In this document: piece by piece, positions 9,621-21,671 of the stretch
Numbering within the stretch: position 1 is the stretch's first letter
How the letters are laid out: each line of letters starts with the position of its first letter
NCBI GenBank assembly: GCA_028818705.1
Contig: JAPPNJ010000188.1
Span: 1 to 64,000, forward strand
Source: Candidatus Poribacteria bacterium
GTDB lineage: Bacteria > Poribacteria > WGA-4E > WGA-3G
Reading direction: 5' to 3'
Length of the DNA: 64,000 nucleotides
Position numbers and translations under genes: made by a program
The notes under the pieces: generated by a model
Seen by the model: only the letters and a program-made list of their open reading frames with translations
The model's database searches: none
Told to the model about the DNA's origin: nothing

Positions 9621-10886
9621 TTAAGTCCCCATTTCCCACGAGTTAAGGTACTCCTCCTGCTCCGCCGTGAGCGTGTCAATCTCAATCCCGAACGCCTGCA
9701 GCTTCAACTGTGCTACAGCTTCATCAATAGATTTCGGAACATCGTACACGCGATTTTCAAAGCTATCACGGTTCTTAGCAATGTACTCAACGGATAATGC
9801 CTGATTCGCGAAACTCATATCCATGACGCTCGCTGGATGCCCTTCCGCCGCAGCGAGATTCACTAATCGACCCTCACCGATGAGATAGAGTTTCCTTCCA
9901 TCGGCGAGTGTATACACATCTACATAGGGACGTGCACTTCCTTTATCAACGCTCAATTTTCCCAGCATCGGGATATCAATTTCAACATCAAAATGACCAG
10001 AATTCGCGATAATCGTGCCATCTTTCATCACTTCAAAATGCTCTTTGCGTAAGACATGAATATCCCCTGTAAGTGTCACAATCAAATCCGCTTCTTGAAC
10101 TGCCTCCAACATCGGCATGACCCGGAATCCATCCATTACCGCCTCCAATGCTCTCAATGGATTGACCTCGGTTACGATGACGTTTGCGCCTAAACCGCGC
10201 GCCCGACTGGCGACACCTCTACCGCACCATCCATAACCCGCCACAACAACTGTCGTCCCAGCAATCAGGAGGTTAGTCGCCCTGATAATACCATCAAGGG
10301 TACTCTGTCCTGTACCGTATCGGTTATCAAAGAAATGTTTCGTGTCAGCATCATTGACAGCAATAATAGGGTATCTCAGAACCCCTTCGGCCGCCATACT
10401 TCTGAGTCGGATGACCCCCGTGGTTGTTTCTTCTGTTCCAGCGACAACCTGCTCAATTAACGACGGATTGGTTTCTTCAGAGTGGAGCCTTGAGACAAGA
10501 TCTGCCCCATCGTCCATAGTGATTGCGGGTTGCATATCAAGAGCAGCATCAATGTGTTTATAATACGTGTCTGTATCCACACCGTCAATAGCAAAAACGC
10601 CGATCTTCTCATCAACAACGAGAGATGCAGCAACATCATCTTGCGTGCTAAGCGGGTTTGATGCACAGACAACCGCCTCTGCACCACCTGCTTTCAGCGT
10701 CTTCATCAAATTCGCTGTTTCAGTCGTAACGTGCAGACACGCAGCTATCCTTAACCCTTCCAAGGGACGTTCATTTTCAAATCTCGCACGAATGGAATCC
10801 AGCACTGGCATGAATCGGTTCGCCCAATCAATCCGCTGTTTTCCAGTCGGCGCGAGTTCTGTTGTTTTTATGTCGTAGTTCATCAC
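9621..10886 (-). CDS. ahcY: Adenosylhomocysteinase (S-adenosylhomocysteine hydrolase)
   Basis: AhcY hydrolyses S-adenosylhomocysteine to adenosine and homocysteine with tightly bound NAD, removing the inhibitor left by methyl transfers. The 421-residue protein shows the substrate region ([13 protein letters not shown]), the catalytic block around [10 protein letters not shown], and the NAD-binding fold [18 protein letters not shown] followed by [12 protein letters not shown]. The length matches the shorter form of the family. It lies 39 bases downstream of metK on the same strand, so the two are almost surely co-transcribed as a methyl-cycle operon. Confidence 0.96.
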   Translation of the reverse strand: MMNYDIKTTELAPTGKQRIDWANRFMPVLDSIRARFENERPLEGLRIAACLHVTTETANLMKTLKAGGAEAVVCASNPLSTQDDVAASLVVDEKIGVFAIDGVDTDTYYKHIDAALDMQPAITMDDGADLVSRLHSEETNPSLIEQVVAGTEETTTGVIRLRSMAAEGVLRYPIIAVNDADTKHFFDNRYGTGQSTLDGIIRATNLLIAGTTVVVAGYGWCGRGVASRARGLGANVIVTEVNPLRALEAVMDGFRVMPMLEAVQEADLIVTLTGDIHVLRKEHFEVMKDGTIIANSGHFDVEIDIPMLGKLSVDKGSARPYVDVYTLADGRKLYLIGEGRLVNLAAAEGHPASVMDMSFANQALSVEYIAKNRDSFENRVYDVPKSIDEAVAQLKLQAFGIEIDTLTAEQEEYLNSWEMGT

Positions 10887-10925
10887 TTTCCTTTTTCTTT
10901 ACAGGTGTGTTTAATTTTGTTTTAA

Positions 10926-12050
10926 TTACCGGAGTTTTTCGACGTAATCGGTTTCTTCCCAAGTAAAGCCGGGTTCTTCGCGCCCGAAATGCCCGTACGC
11001 AGCAGTATTTTGATAGATAGGTTGACGTAATTTCAACCGTTCAATAATGCCGAGCGGTGTTAAATCGAAATGCGCGTTCACCAACTCCGTGAGAGCTTCG
11101 TCATCCCCTGTGCCAAAGGTATCCACCATAACAGAGATAGGATCTTTTCTGCCGATTGCATAAGAAATTTGAATTTCACAGCGTTCCGCGTGTCCGGCAG
11201 CAACAAGGTTTTTGGCAACGTGTCGCGCTGCATAAGTGGCACTTCGATCTACTTTAGTTGGATCTTTCCCGGAGAGAGCACCCCCACCGTGCCTCCCCAT
11301 ACCACCATACGTATCGACAATAATTTTTCGTCCGGTCAATCCAGCATCACCTTGTGGCCCTCCCGTCACAAAACGTCCAGTTGGATTGATATGATATTTA
11401 ATGTCTGGGCTTCGGAGCTGCTCAGGTATAATTTTTTTGATAACTTCTTCAATAATTCCTTCTTGGAGTTGGATATCCACAACATCAGGACTGTGTTGTG
11501 ACGAGATAACAACCGTGGTGACAGCCTTAGGTTTGCTGTCAGCATATTCAACGGTTACCTGAGATTTCCCGTCGGGACGGATAAAAGGAAGGATGCCATT
11601 CTTACGAACTTTTGCCAAGCGTCGTGTCAATTGATGTGCGAGTGTAATCGGCAATGGCATTAATTCCGGCGTTTCGGTGCATGCATATCCAAACATTAAG
11701 CCTTGATCGCCTGCACCACCTGGGTTTACACCCATCGCAATATCGGGGGACTGCTTATCAATGATACTCAACACAGCACTGCGCTCAGCATCAAAACCGT
11801 ATTCAATATCGGTGTACCCGATATCGGCAAGTACGCGTCTGGCAATCTGTTTATCGTCATAGTTTGCAGTCGTCGTGATCTCGCCAGTAATAACAGCAAG
11901 TCCAGTCGTGACCAAAGTCTCACAGGCGACTCTACCCATAGGATCGGCTGCAAGTATAGCATCAAGCACCGCATCAGAGATTTGGTCCGCTATTTTGTCC
12001 GGATGTCCTTCAGTGACAGATTCGGACGTAAACAGAAAATTTTTGCTCAA
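10926..12050 (-). CDS. metK: S-adenosylmethionine synthetase
   Basis: MetK makes S-adenosylmethionine from methionine and ATP. The 374-residue protein carries the signature blocks [18 protein letters not shown] at the N-terminus, [10 protein letters not shown] in the middle and [17 protein letters not shown] for the phosphate loop. A strongly structured stretch lies 116-194 bases upstream of the ATG and may act in the mRNA leader. It is followed by ahcY, a small membrane protein and a PfkB kinase, which together form a complete SAM-to-adenosine disposal route except for homocysteine remethylation. Confidence 0.97.
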   Translation of the reverse strand: MSKNFLFTSESVTEGHPDKIADQISDAVLDAILAADPMGRVACETLVTTGLAVITGEITTTANYDDKQIARRVLADIGYTDIEYGFDAERSAVLSIIDKQSPDIAMGVNPGGAGDQGLMFGYACTETPELMPLPITLAHQLTRRLAKVRKNGILPFIRPDGKSQVTVEYADSKPKAVTTVVISSQHSPDVVDIQLQEGIIEEVIKKIIPEQLRSPDIKYHINPTGRFVTGGPQGDAGLTGRKIIVDTYGGMGRHGGGALSGKDPTKVDRSATYAARHVAKNLVAAGHAERCEIQISYAIGRKDPISVMVDTFGTGDDEALTELVNAHFDLTPLGIIERLKLRQPIYQNTAAYGHFGREEPGFTWEETDYVEKLR

Positions 12051-12165
12051 TTCCGGGTCTCCCAGTCTACGTATGTATTTTTACACCGCCTCACAGTCTC
12101 CAAGCTTTTCGCATAAGAAATAGAAGGGCAGGTCCATAGATCCACCCCTACATACAAAATAACGA

Positions 12166-12244
12166 AAACGGGCGTGCACAAGAACCTCTTCTACATCCAA
12201 ATGTAGACATCTCTGTAGCGAGGTTTCGTTTTGCACTCCCGTTT
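12166..12244 (-). promoter_or_regulatory. Nested-stem structured element upstream of metK
   Basis: Three coaxial stems nest in 79 bases. The outer one, 12 of 13 bp, pairs 12166-12178 with 12232-12244. The middle one, 6 bp, pairs 12183-12188 with 12220-12225. The inner hairpin CTACAT/ATGTAG has a 4-base loop (12191-12206). In the minus-strand transcript it would sit in the metK leader. It does not match the SAM-I core I know. It could be a new SAM-linked leader or simply a palindromic mobile repeat; a GTAGGGG...CCTGCCC repeat also lies nearby at about 12127-12152. Confidence 0.5.
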
Positions 12245-12290
12245 CCGCACCAAAAGCGTGAATCCAATTAGGGCGAAGATACAAAGGACG

Positions 12291-14513
12291 TTAATTCTCG
12301 GAGTTCTCAGTATTCTCGGAACTCTCAACACTTTCAGCGTTTGACTTACCCATTTCCTCTTTGAGTAGTGTCCCTAATGTAGTGACAGTCTCCTCGTGCA
12401 CTGGTGCTTGGCGTCGGGACGCCCGCTCCCGCCGTGGACGAGATGGCTGCTCAGATCGTCTTTCGTTTTCGGTCGGCTGCTCTTCTTCAGGTACCGCCGC
12501 ACGCTCTTGCTCGGCAATGAGTGCTTTCAGGCTCAGCCCGATGCGTCTGTCTTTGGGAAACAAGTTAATTACCTTTAAATCTAATTCGTCTCCTACCGAA
12601 ACAACCTCTTCTGGCTTTTCAATCCGCCGATCCGCGAGTTCGGAGATGTGAATTAAGCCTTCGATACCTTCCTCAAGTTTCGTGAATGCCCCAAAACTGG
12701 TGAGATTGACAATCGTGCCTCGGACGACAGAGCCGACCTTGTACTTCTCTGGAACTTCTTCCCAAGGATCAGGTTGCGTCTGTTTGAGCCCCAATGAGAC
12801 CCGACGTTCAGCAGCATCAATCTGTAGCACCACTACCTCAATTTCACTACCGTCTTTAAGGGCTTCGTTGGCTGCAGCACCACGTTTCGTCCACGAGAGA
12901 TCCGAAGTATGAATCAAGCCATCAATCCCAGGCTCAATTTCAACAAATACACCAAAGTTTGTTAAGTTTCGGACACGTCCCGTAATTTTGCTACCAACCG
13001 GCGCGCGCTCCTCCAAGAGTTCCCAAGGATTTTGCTTTAACTGTTTGAGCCCCAGTGAAATCCGCTTGTCCTCTCTCGAAATCTCGAGTACAACGGCTTC
13101 AATCTCATCGCCCTTGTTGACGATCCGTGACGGTGCTACATTGCGGCGAGTCCACGCCATCTCGGAGACATGAATCAGACCTTCAACGCCTTCTTCAAGT
13201 TGTAAGAATGCCCCGTAGTTGACAATGTTCACAACTACACCGTGAACTGTCGAGCCAATTGGATATTTCTCCTCAATGTTTGCCCACGGATCCGGTGTTT
13301 TCTGTTTCAAACCCAACGAGATCTTCTCGTTCTCTGGGTTGATGCCGATGACTTGGACTTCAATTTCTTCGCCAACTGAGACAACATCAGACGGATGATG
13401 GATACGCTTCCATGCCATATCCGTCTTATGGAGTAACCCGTCAACACCACCCAAGTCTACAAACGCACCAAACGCGGTAATATTCTTTACCACACCCTTG
13501 ACGAGCTGATCCACTTCAAGCGTGCTGAGGACCTCTGAGCGCTTATGCGCCAGTTCAGCCTCTAAGCATGCCCGACGAGATAAGACGATGTTATGCCGTC
13601 GCTTGCTTAGGCTAATAACCATCATGTCAAGCGTCTGTCCGACATACTGTTCAAGGTTCTGGATAGGCCGCAATTCAACTTGTGAAGCCGGTAAAAAACC
13701 TCGCAAAGAGCCAATAGTCACCCGTAATCCACCCTTAATCCGTTCGGTGATACGACCTTTGACAGGTGTGCTGGTCTCATGCGCAGTCGCAATCTCATCC
13801 CAAATAAGTGTCTGATCAGCGATCTTCTTTGAAAGGACTATTTGTCCTTCTGCATCTTCACGCCGCACAATATAGACATCAATTTCATCGCTAACCTGCA
13901 CAGCAGGTAAATCGTTTTCCCCAGTATCAAATTCTGATGCTGGAATGTAGCCTTCCGACTTAAAGCCTATATCGATCATAACCTCATCGCGGCTAACATC
14001 TACCACAACACCCTTAACAATCTCACCATCGGTAAATGCCTTGATCGAATTGTCATACGCCTCTTCAAGAGACTCAGCACTCATTGGCTCCGGTGGCTCT
14101 TCCGGTGCCGTTTCGGACGCGCTTTCATCGGTAAGCTCCGTCACTTGCTCACCATCCACGTCGCTAGTAGCAACTACTGCCACTTCAGGTGCCGCCTCAT
14201 CAGTAAACTCTGCCACTTCCTCACTATCAGCCTCGCTAACAGCCGCTTCTACTACCTCCTCAGAGGCAGTCTCATCGGTAGATGCCGCCTGTTCAGAATC
14301 GGTATCCCCTGCAGTCGTTTCTACTTCACCGCTTGGGGTTTCCTCAGGTCCCTCGGTCTCTGTGTCGGTTGTTGAAGCTGCCTGCACAGCTTCTGGAGCT
14401 TCTGTCTCGCTTGCTACATCCTGACTTACCTCAACCGAACTTTCAGTTGAGTGTTTTTCTTCTTCCACATCAACAGTGGATGTGTTTGTATTTGCCTGTT
14501 CGTTGTTCATCAA
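12291..14513 (-). CDS. rpsA: 30S ribosomal protein S1 with an acidic N-terminal extension
   Basis: S1 binds mRNA on the small ribosomal subunit. The 740-residue protein starts with about 150 residues rich in Glu, Thr, Ser, Ala and Val. Six S1 (OB-fold) domains follow: starting near GEIVKGVVVDV, TPVKGRITERI, QLVKGVVKNITAFGAFVDL, GSTVHGVVVNIVNYGAFLQL, GSKITGRVRNLTNFGVFVEI and GSVVRGTIVNLTSFGAFTKL. Domains 3 to 6 are the best conserved. A basic, Arg-rich then Glu-rich tail ends the protein. Six S1 domains fit canonical S1; the acidic N-terminal extension is unusual and slippery in composition. The strand and the 240-base gap to metK suggest an independent unit with possible read-through. Confidence 0.9.
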   Translation of the reverse strand: MMNNEQANTNTSTVDVEEEKHSTESSVEVSQDVASETEAPEAVQAASTTDTETEGPEETPSGEVETTAGDTDSEQAASTDETASEEVVEAAVSEADSEEVAEFTDEAAPEVAVVATSDVDGEQVTELTDESASETAPEEPPEPMSAESLEEAYDNSIKAFTDGEIVKGVVVDVSRDEVMIDIGFKSEGYIPASEFDTGENDLPAVQVSDEIDVYIVRREDAEGQIVLSKKIADQTLIWDEIATAHETSTPVKGRITERIKGGLRVTIGSLRGFLPASQVELRPIQNLEQYVGQTLDMMVISLSKRRHNIVLSRRACLEAELAHKRSEVLSTLEVDQLVKGVVKNITAFGAFVDLGGVDGLLHKTDMAWKRIHHPSDVVSVGEEIEVQVIGINPENEKISLGLKQKTPDPWANIEEKYPIGSTVHGVVVNIVNYGAFLQLEEGVEGLIHVSEMAWTRRNVAPSRIVNKGDEIEAVVLEISREDKRISLGLKQLKQNPWELLEERAPVGSKITGRVRNLTNFGVFVEIEPGIDGLIHTSDLSWTKRGAAANEALKDGSEIEVVVLQIDAAERRVSLGLKQTQPDPWEEVPEKYKVGSVVRGTIVNLTSFGAFTKLEEGIEGLIHISELADRRIEKPEEVVSVGDELDLKVINLFPKDRRIGLSLKALIAEQERAAVPEEEQPTENERRSEQPSRPRRERASRRQAPVHEETVTTLGTLLKEEMGKSNAESVESSENTENSEN

Positions 14514-14609
14514 GATACCTGGTCCATTTAAAAACGCGCAACCGCGTTAATCCGCCAGTTCCTCCTTATATTCAAAGTGCTTTTCGCACTCTCAAATCGG
14601 TTACGCAAT

Positions 14610-14639
14610 AGTATACCACAAATGCATAAAGAAAAGCAA
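14610..14639 (-). promoter_or_regulatory. Likely promoter of the S1 gene
   Basis: On the minus strand, TTGCTT (14634-14639) and TATACT (14610-14615) are 18 bases apart, about 95 bases before the S1 start. Confidence 0.5.
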
Positions 14640-14712
14640 CAATTTTTTTAATCAGTACGATTTCACGCTGCAAAAAACATATCCAACCCAACATTCAGGT
14701 AAAGAATTTTGT

Positions 14713-14741
14713 TTGACTTTTTTGCTGAATTAAGATAAAAT
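14713..14741 (+). promoter_or_regulatory. Promoter of the STAS/RsbW-like pair
   Basis: TTGACT (14713-14718) and TAAAAT (14736-14741) are separated by 17 bases on the plus strand. Transcription would begin near 14748, so the upstream in-frame codon at 14742 cannot be the translation start. Confidence 0.75.
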
Positions 14742-14798
14742 TTGGGAAAAATAGTTCTAGTAATTATGTCTAGTTCTAATTTACAAGAGGTAATTTCT

Positions 14799-15143
14799 AT
14801 GGACTCGACCAAATTAATGAAACTCCGTGAGACATCCGGCATCAAAATTATTGAGATAACAACAGACTTGAGTAGTTACGCAGCTTCTGATTTACGGAAG
14901 GTACTTGAAGGTCTCTTAGTGGAGAAAGTTGACAGGGTCGTCGTTAATCTTAGTCAGGTGAGTCATATCAATAGTACGGCTGTAGGTGCCCTCGTAGGTG
15001 TTGCCAAACGCCTACGCCAGAACGGTGGCGATCTTAAAATTTGTGCCCTTGCTGATAATTTGACGCGCACCTTCAACCTCATTGGCGCTTCCAGCGTCCT
15101 TGAAATCTACGAATCAGAAAATAGTGCCCTCGCTGCATTTTAA
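14799..15143 (+). CDS. Anti-sigma factor antagonist (STAS domain, RsbV/SpoIIAA type)
   Basis: STAS antagonists are switched by Ser/Thr phosphorylation and free a sigma factor or other target by binding an anti-sigma kinase. The 114-residue form starts at the ATG at 14799, which has AGAGG eight bases upstream; the frame could start earlier, at 14766. The conserved switch region reads SHINSTAVGALVGVAKRL, with Ser/Thr at the phosphorylation position. The next gene, 19 bases downstream, is an RsbW-like kinase, the expected partner. Two further STAS genes lie at 20.5-21.5 kb. Confidence 0.88.
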   Translation: MDSTKLMKLRETSGIKIIEITTDLSSYAASDLRKVLEGLLVEKVDRVVVNLSQVSHINSTAVGALVGVAKRLRQNGGDLKICALADNLTRTFNLIGASSVLEIYESENSALAAF

Positions 15144-15162
15144 ACACACCAGACTTTAGCAT

Positions 15163-15618
15163 ATGGCGAAAGCAGATATTGAACTTAAGATTCCGAGTGC
15201 CGTCTTTTATATTGAACCTGTCCGGGCATTCATTGGTAACCTCACACAAAGCCTGGGGTTCCCCAGAAAACGCGTAACTGACATCCAACTTGTGCTTGAT
15301 GAAGTTTGCAGCAACGCAGTACACCACGGTTCGGCTAACGCTACAGTTGGCATCAAATTGCGAATATCAGTTGACGCTCATGCCCTTGAAATTTTGGTGA
15401 GGGATACCGGATCAGGAAAGACAAGGCAAAAGAACTGGCTAACACATGAAAGGCTCTTGGAAATTGAAGCAAACCGCTCTCCAACCAGTGAGAGGGGACA
15501 CGGCATTTTCATCGCAAAGTCGCTTTCAGATACACATGAAATGCGATCCAACGAAGCCGGCGGCACAGATGTCCGAGTCGTTTTCTATCTTCTAAAATCC
15601 AACAAGGTCGAGGTTTAA
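15163..15618 (+). CDS. Anti-sigma regulatory factor, serine kinase (RsbW-like HATPase)
   Basis: RsbW-type proteins bind a sigma factor and phosphorylate STAS antagonists. The 151 residues are a single GHKL ATPase domain: N box LVLDEVCSNAVHHG, G1 box VRDTGSGKT, and G2 box RGHGIFIAKSLSD. No histidine-kinase dimer domain is present. It forms a pair with the STAS gene upstream and ends two bases from the convergent gene of a PP2C phosphatase, the third member of a partner-switching circuit. No sigma factor gene lies in the window, so the output could be a distant sigma factor or another target. Confidence 0.88.
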   Translation: MAKADIELKIPSAVFYIEPVRAFIGNLTQSLGFPRKRVTDIQLVLDEVCSNAVHHGSANATVGIKLRISVDAHALEILVRDTGSGKTRQKNWLTHERLLEIEANRSPTSERGHGIFIAKSLSDTHEMRSNEAGGTDVRVVFYLLKSNKVEV

Positions 15619-15620
15619 TT

Positions 15621-16805
15621 TCAGCCTGCAGCTTCAATAGCGATGAGCGTCAGATCATCGTCTTTCGGACAATTAGCTGTGAATGTATCAACTGACTCGG
15701 AGACGTTAGTAATAAGCTGCGCCGCAGGTTGCCTCGCACACTCACTTACCAACTCTTCAAGACGCTCCACCGTAAATTCTTCCCCTTGAGAATTCTTGGC
15801 TTCGTAAACCCCGTCGGTATATAGAAAGATCTTGCTCAACCGATCAAACGGATAATGAACAGTTTCATAAACCGACTCTCGCCAAATGCCCAATCCGTTT
15901 CCAGTGTTTTTATCGCCGATGGGGTAATACGCCTGTTGATCACCATTGCACAAAAACGGAAAAGAATGTCCAGCATTTGCACAGACAAGTTCACCCTTAC
16001 CAAGGTCAATGATACCGCAAAACGCCGTCGCAAACATGAATAGCCGCGAACTGATCAGATCATTAAACCGAGTGTTTAATATCTCAAGAAGGTAACCTGG
16101 GTTATTCTCAACCAGTTCTTGAAATTCCGCTAAAATTGTTTTAATAAAGACAGTTACAAAAGCCGCTGAAACACCATGTCCCATAACATCAGAAATAAAA
16201 ACGCCAAGTCGATTCGGCTCAATTTCCCAGACATCATAGAAATCCCCACCGACCGCCATCTCAGGGGTGCATCGGGAAGCTATCCGAAATCCGGATAACT
16301 CCTGGACACCATTCTGCGGAATCAGAATCTCCTGGATACTCCTTGCCATTTGAAGTTCTTCTTCCAAACGGGCATTATGTTTCGCAAGGGTATCCTGATA
16401 CTCCTTAATTCGCAAAAGGGAACGGACGCGTGCGAGTACTTCTAAACTATCAAACGGTTTTTCGATAAAATCATCAGCACCCGCCTCAATAGACTTAATC
16501 CGATTTTCGCGCGTGTCCCGTAGGGCAGTTATCATTACAATTGGAATAAATTCTGTAGCCTTATTTGAGCGGACTCGCTTGACAACTTCAAAACCATCCA
16601 TCCTGGGCATGTTGATATCTAACAAGATGAGATCTGGGTTCTCTTTTTCAATGGTATCAAGTGCCTCAAGTCCATCTTCAGCTGTACAGACTGCATATCC
16701 CTTCGCATTGAGATGGATTTGTAGAATTCTGACATTTCTCGGTTCGTCATCAACAATAAGGATCTTCGAGGCTTCTTGCTCTGAGGGACTCGTTTCAGGA
16801 TTCAT
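15621..16805 (-). CDS. Response regulator with PP2C-type phosphatase output (RsbU/SpoIIE-like)
   Basis: The 394-residue protein has an N-terminal receiver (ILIVDDEP, acceptor Asp in DLILLDINMPRMDG, Lys in FIEKPFD). A coiled-coil linker near residues 130-160 leads to a PP2C/SpoIIE phosphatase domain (MAVGGDFYDVWEI, SDVMGHGVSAAFV, GHSFPFL, DGVYEAKN, DDLTLIAIE). Phosphorylation of the receiver would control dephosphorylation of a STAS antagonist. Its start overlaps the stop of the upstream lone receiver as ATGA, which implies translational coupling. Confidence 0.92.
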   Translation of the reverse strand: MNPETSPSEQEASKILIVDDEPRNVRILQIHLNAKGYAVCTAEDGLEALDTIEKENPDLILLDINMPRMDGFEVVKRVRSNKATEFIPIVMITALRDTRENRIKSIEAGADDFIEKPFDSLEVLARVRSLLRIKEYQDTLAKHNARLEEELQMARSIQEILIPQNGVQELSGFRIASRCTPEMAVGGDFYDVWEIEPNRLGVFISDVMGHGVSAAFVTVFIKTILAEFQELVENNPGYLLEILNTRFNDLISSRLFMFATAFCGIIDLGKGELVCANAGHSFPFLCNGDQQAYYPIGDKNTGNGLGIWRESVYETVHYPFDRLSKIFLYTDGVYEAKNSQGEEFTVERLEELVSECARQPAAQLITNVSESVDTFTANCPKDDDLTLIAIEAAG

Positions 16806-17248
16806 GTCTCTGTCCTTTTAAGGTGGGTTTCTACGCGTTCTACCAGCACTTTGATATCAATCGGTTTACTGAGGTAATCGTCACATCCGGATTTGAGAAT
16901 TCGTTCTCTATCACCAGACATCGCCGCAGCCGTTAGCGCAATAATGGGTATATCTACCCATGCGAGGTTCGCTTTAATTCTCCTTGCTAACTCTTCGCCA
17001 CTTTGCCCTGGTAATGCGATATCCATGAGAATAAGTTGTGGTATCGCGTCTTCTAAACTCTCGATCGCTTCCACAGCATCAGTTGCTTCAACGACTGTAT
17101 AGCCTTTTGACTGCAGTACAATCCGTACAACTTTGCGGTTCAATTCTTGGTCCTCAATTACCAAGATTCGCTTTGGTGTGTCTGTCTGACCTTCTGCCGA
17201 AGATAGGTTTGCGGTTTTCACAGGTCGTCCTCTGTTCAAGCCAGACAT
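16802..17248 (-). CDS. Single-domain response regulator
   Basis: This 148-residue protein is a CheY-like receiver with a short N-terminal extension: acidic pair in ILVIEDQELN, acceptor Asp in PQLILMDIALPGQSG, and Lys in DDYLSKPID. No output domain is present. It lies 44 bases downstream of the histidine kinase and overlaps the phosphatase gene, so it may relay phosphate between the two. Confidence 0.92.
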   Translation of the reverse strand: MSGLNRGRPVKTANLSSAEGQTDTPKRILVIEDQELNRKVVRIVLQSKGYTVVEATDAVEAIESLEDAIPQLILMDIALPGQSGEELARRIKANLAWVDIPIIALTAAAMSGDRERILKSGCDDYLSKPIDIKVLVERVETHLKRTET

Positions 17249-17292
17249 CTGAAATTAACCGGAATCACAGAGCTAAGTTCCACTTTTTAACT

Positions 17293-19632
<2,340 letters not shown>

Positions 19633-19696
19633 GTTTCCGCTCCAGAAGGTGCGAGTCAGAGGCACCTCGCGCTGCACCATTGCCATTGCACGAAAG

Positions 19697-20458
19697 TTAC
19701 TTAGTCACCAAAACCGCGCGATCTGCCAGTTTGACAACAGTTTGCGTCGTACTTTGGAAAACGAGTTCATACAATCTACCGTGATGACTCGCACTCAGGG
19801 CAATTAAATCGCAATCATTTGCCTCTGCATTCTCCAAAATATTCGAGACTGTAAAGCCACGTGCAGTCAGGAAATTAGTTTCAACATCATAGTAGTTCAA
19901 GTACGCTTCCATCTGCTGTCTAATCTGCGTAGCCTCGGATTGCGTACTTGACAAGGCGAGTCCAAGGATCCCAGCTTTCGTCAACTCACCAACTTCCGCG
20001 ACGAGCCCCAAGACGTGATCGGAATAAACATCTCCATGATGCACAGCAAGAATTTTTCGCAAAAGTGTACACTGTTCATGCACCACGATAATAGGCCTCG
20101 TGATATGCAGTAGAACATCGTCAATTTGGTTCTGAATAAGCTTCAACCCACGTTCCCCTACATCTTCAGGGAGCCCTACAACGACAAGGTCAGCGGAGTG
20201 TGCTTTTTCACAAATCATCTGTCGCGGGTTCCCAGCAACCGCTTCAACATGATAATCTAAAAAGTCGTAAAGCGAACACTCCGCTTCTGTTCGACGGAGA
20301 ACAGTCTCGGCTACCTCAGGACTTCCACCATGACTGCTATCTTGAAAGAAAACACACGATAGATGTGTCCCTAAAAGCACCGCCAATTGTCCAGCGTAAT
20401 CAAAGGCATTTTTTTCATAATCCGTATCGCCAATAGCGACGAGGATATTTTTAATCAT
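19697..20458 (-). CDS. Universal stress protein with two Usp-like halves
   Basis: The 253 residues show an N-terminal UspA-like strand (IKNILVAIGDTDYEKNAFDYA) and a second half beginning RKILAVHHGDVYSDH. The end, CDLIALSASHHGRLYELVFQSTT, resembles the C-terminal phosphate-binding region of Usp proteins. The glycine-rich ATP loop is weak, so nucleotide binding is unsure. It is the first gene of the minus-strand signalling run that continues into the histidine kinase. Confidence 0.8.
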   Translation of the reverse strand: MIKNILVAIGDTDYEKNAFDYAGQLAVLLGTHLSCVFFQDSSHGGSPEVAETVLRRTEAECSLYDFLDYHVEAVAGNPRQMICEKAHSADLVVVGLPEDVGERGLKLIQNQIDDVLLHITRPIIVVHEQCTLLRKILAVHHGDVYSDHVLGLVAEVGELTKAGILGLALSSTQSEATQIRQQMEAYLNYYDVETNFLTARGFTVSNILENAEANDCDLIALSASHHGRLYELVFQSTTQTVVKLADRAVLVTK

Positions 20459-20549
20459 CAGATATCCTTTATAGGTGTAAGACTTAATATGTCACTCGTA
20501 GGTCCCAAGGCACCACGCCTATAATAAAACCCAAGTTAGATGGAATTTG

Positions 20550-20900
20550 TTATACACGCTGTAACAAGGAAGCAACAGCATCATCTTCACTTTCAAAGTT
20601 CTTAAAAACTGTGATTAACCGCGCCATGACAATGAGGTTTTTGACATGCTTGTCCACGTTAATCACTGCAATTTCCCCTCCACGTGGGTGAATATCGGCA
20701 TACACTTTCATTAGGGCACCAAGACCGGAACTATCCATCCCAGTTACCCCTTTAAAATCAAACACGAGTCTTGGCGGAGAGGTGAGGTTTGCGAGCTTCT
20801 CCGTTATAGTTTCGGAGACCTCTTTTACACCCGGGGCAATCATTCTACCGGCCAATCTAAAAATCACTACCCCTTCTTTCTCCGACATGGTGATTGGCAT
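20550..20900 (-). CDS. Anti-sigma factor antagonist (STAS domain)
   Basis: This is a 116-residue single STAS domain. The phosphorylation loop reads FKGVTGMDSSGLGALMKVY, with the expected Ser after Asp, and the C-terminal helix ends IVMARLITVFKNFESEDDA. It is closely similar in layout to the neighbour at 21110-21457, suggesting a local duplication. Both belong to the same partner-switching cluster as the RsbW-like kinase at 15.2 kb. Confidence 0.9.
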   Translation of the reverse strand: MPITMSEKEGVVIFRLAGRMIAPGVKEVSETITEKLANLTSPPRLVFDFKGVTGMDSSGLGALMKVYADIHPRGGEIAVINVDKHVKNLIVMARLITVFKNFESEDDAVASLLQRV

Positions 20901-21109
20901 AATATACTGTTCCTTTAAGTCTAGAAATATCTGTATAACACACGATAAATCTAATCTTGAAATCCCTGTTGCATCGACGCTTGCCGCCCTGCCATGCTAA
21001 CCGAAGTCACTGACGTGTGCTGGCATTATAAGGTCTCCACAGGCACTTCCCACCTCCTTCAAACCGAAGGAGGCATCTTATTTTCTGTGCAATCTATGAA
21101 CAACACTAA

Positions 21110-21457
21110 TTAACTTCCACTTGACAGTTCCGCAATCGCATCGTTCTCGCTATCAAAATGTTCAAAAATACTAACGAGCCGGCTGCGAACAATCAAGTTT
21201 TTGATGTTCCTTCCGACATTGATGACCCCGATACGTCCTTTCTTACGCGTCGCAGTAACATGTGCGCCCATGAGGGTTCCGAGACCGGAACTGTCCATCA
21301 TATTAACGCGTTCAAAATTAATGAGGATGCGCGGCTCATCAGAGGCATCTATTTGTGAAACGATCGCCTCTCGCAATTCTGAGACTGCTGCTCCCATTAT
21401 TTTTCCACTCGGTTCCAGGATCGCAACGCCATCTTGCTGACGAATCGTAGTTGCCAT
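21110..21457 (-). CDS. Anti-sigma factor antagonist (STAS domain)
   Basis: This is a 115-residue STAS protein with the switch loop ERVNMMDSSGLGTLMGAH and a C-terminus (SIFEHFDSENDAIAEL) parallel to that of the STAS gene 209 bases downstream. It has its own strong promoter. Several antagonists against one kinase would let different phosphatases feed one output; that is inference. Confidence 0.9.
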   Translation of the reverse strand: MATTIRQQDGVAILEPSGKIMGAAVSELREAIVSQIDASDEPRILINFERVNMMDSSGLGTLMGAHVTATRKKGRIGVINVGRNIKNLIVRSRLVSIFEHFDSENDAIAELSSGS

Positions 21458-21516
21458 GATTCTCTCCTTCGCATTCGTTTGAAAACTAAAAATATTAACC
21501 CATTCCTTATCATTTA

Positions 21517-21545
21517 ATTCTACATTATTTGAAATTATTTGTCAA
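21517..21545 (-). promoter_or_regulatory. Promoter of the STAS gene at 21110-21457
   Basis: On the minus strand, TTGACA (21540-21545) and TAGAAT (21517-21522) are 17 bases apart, 60 bases before the gene start. Confidence 0.75.
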
Positions 21546-21671
21546 CCTGCAATTTAGCCATCTTATCGTTTTAAACAGATCGCCTTAGAAACAGTTTACC
21601 CACTCTAACTTTAGAAACCTCAACAAGGAACACCATTAGACTTTTTAGTATCTCTTTTTATCTAATTTAAT

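Noticed and set aside
12051..12290. SAM-I riboswitch upstream of metK
   Set aside because: No CTTATC, GATGAAACC or GGCAACC core is present; the structure seen is a different nested hairpin.
14041..14424. Long Ser/Ala-rich plus-strand frame opposite the S1 gene
   Set aside because: It is the antisense shadow of the low-complexity acidic extension of S1.
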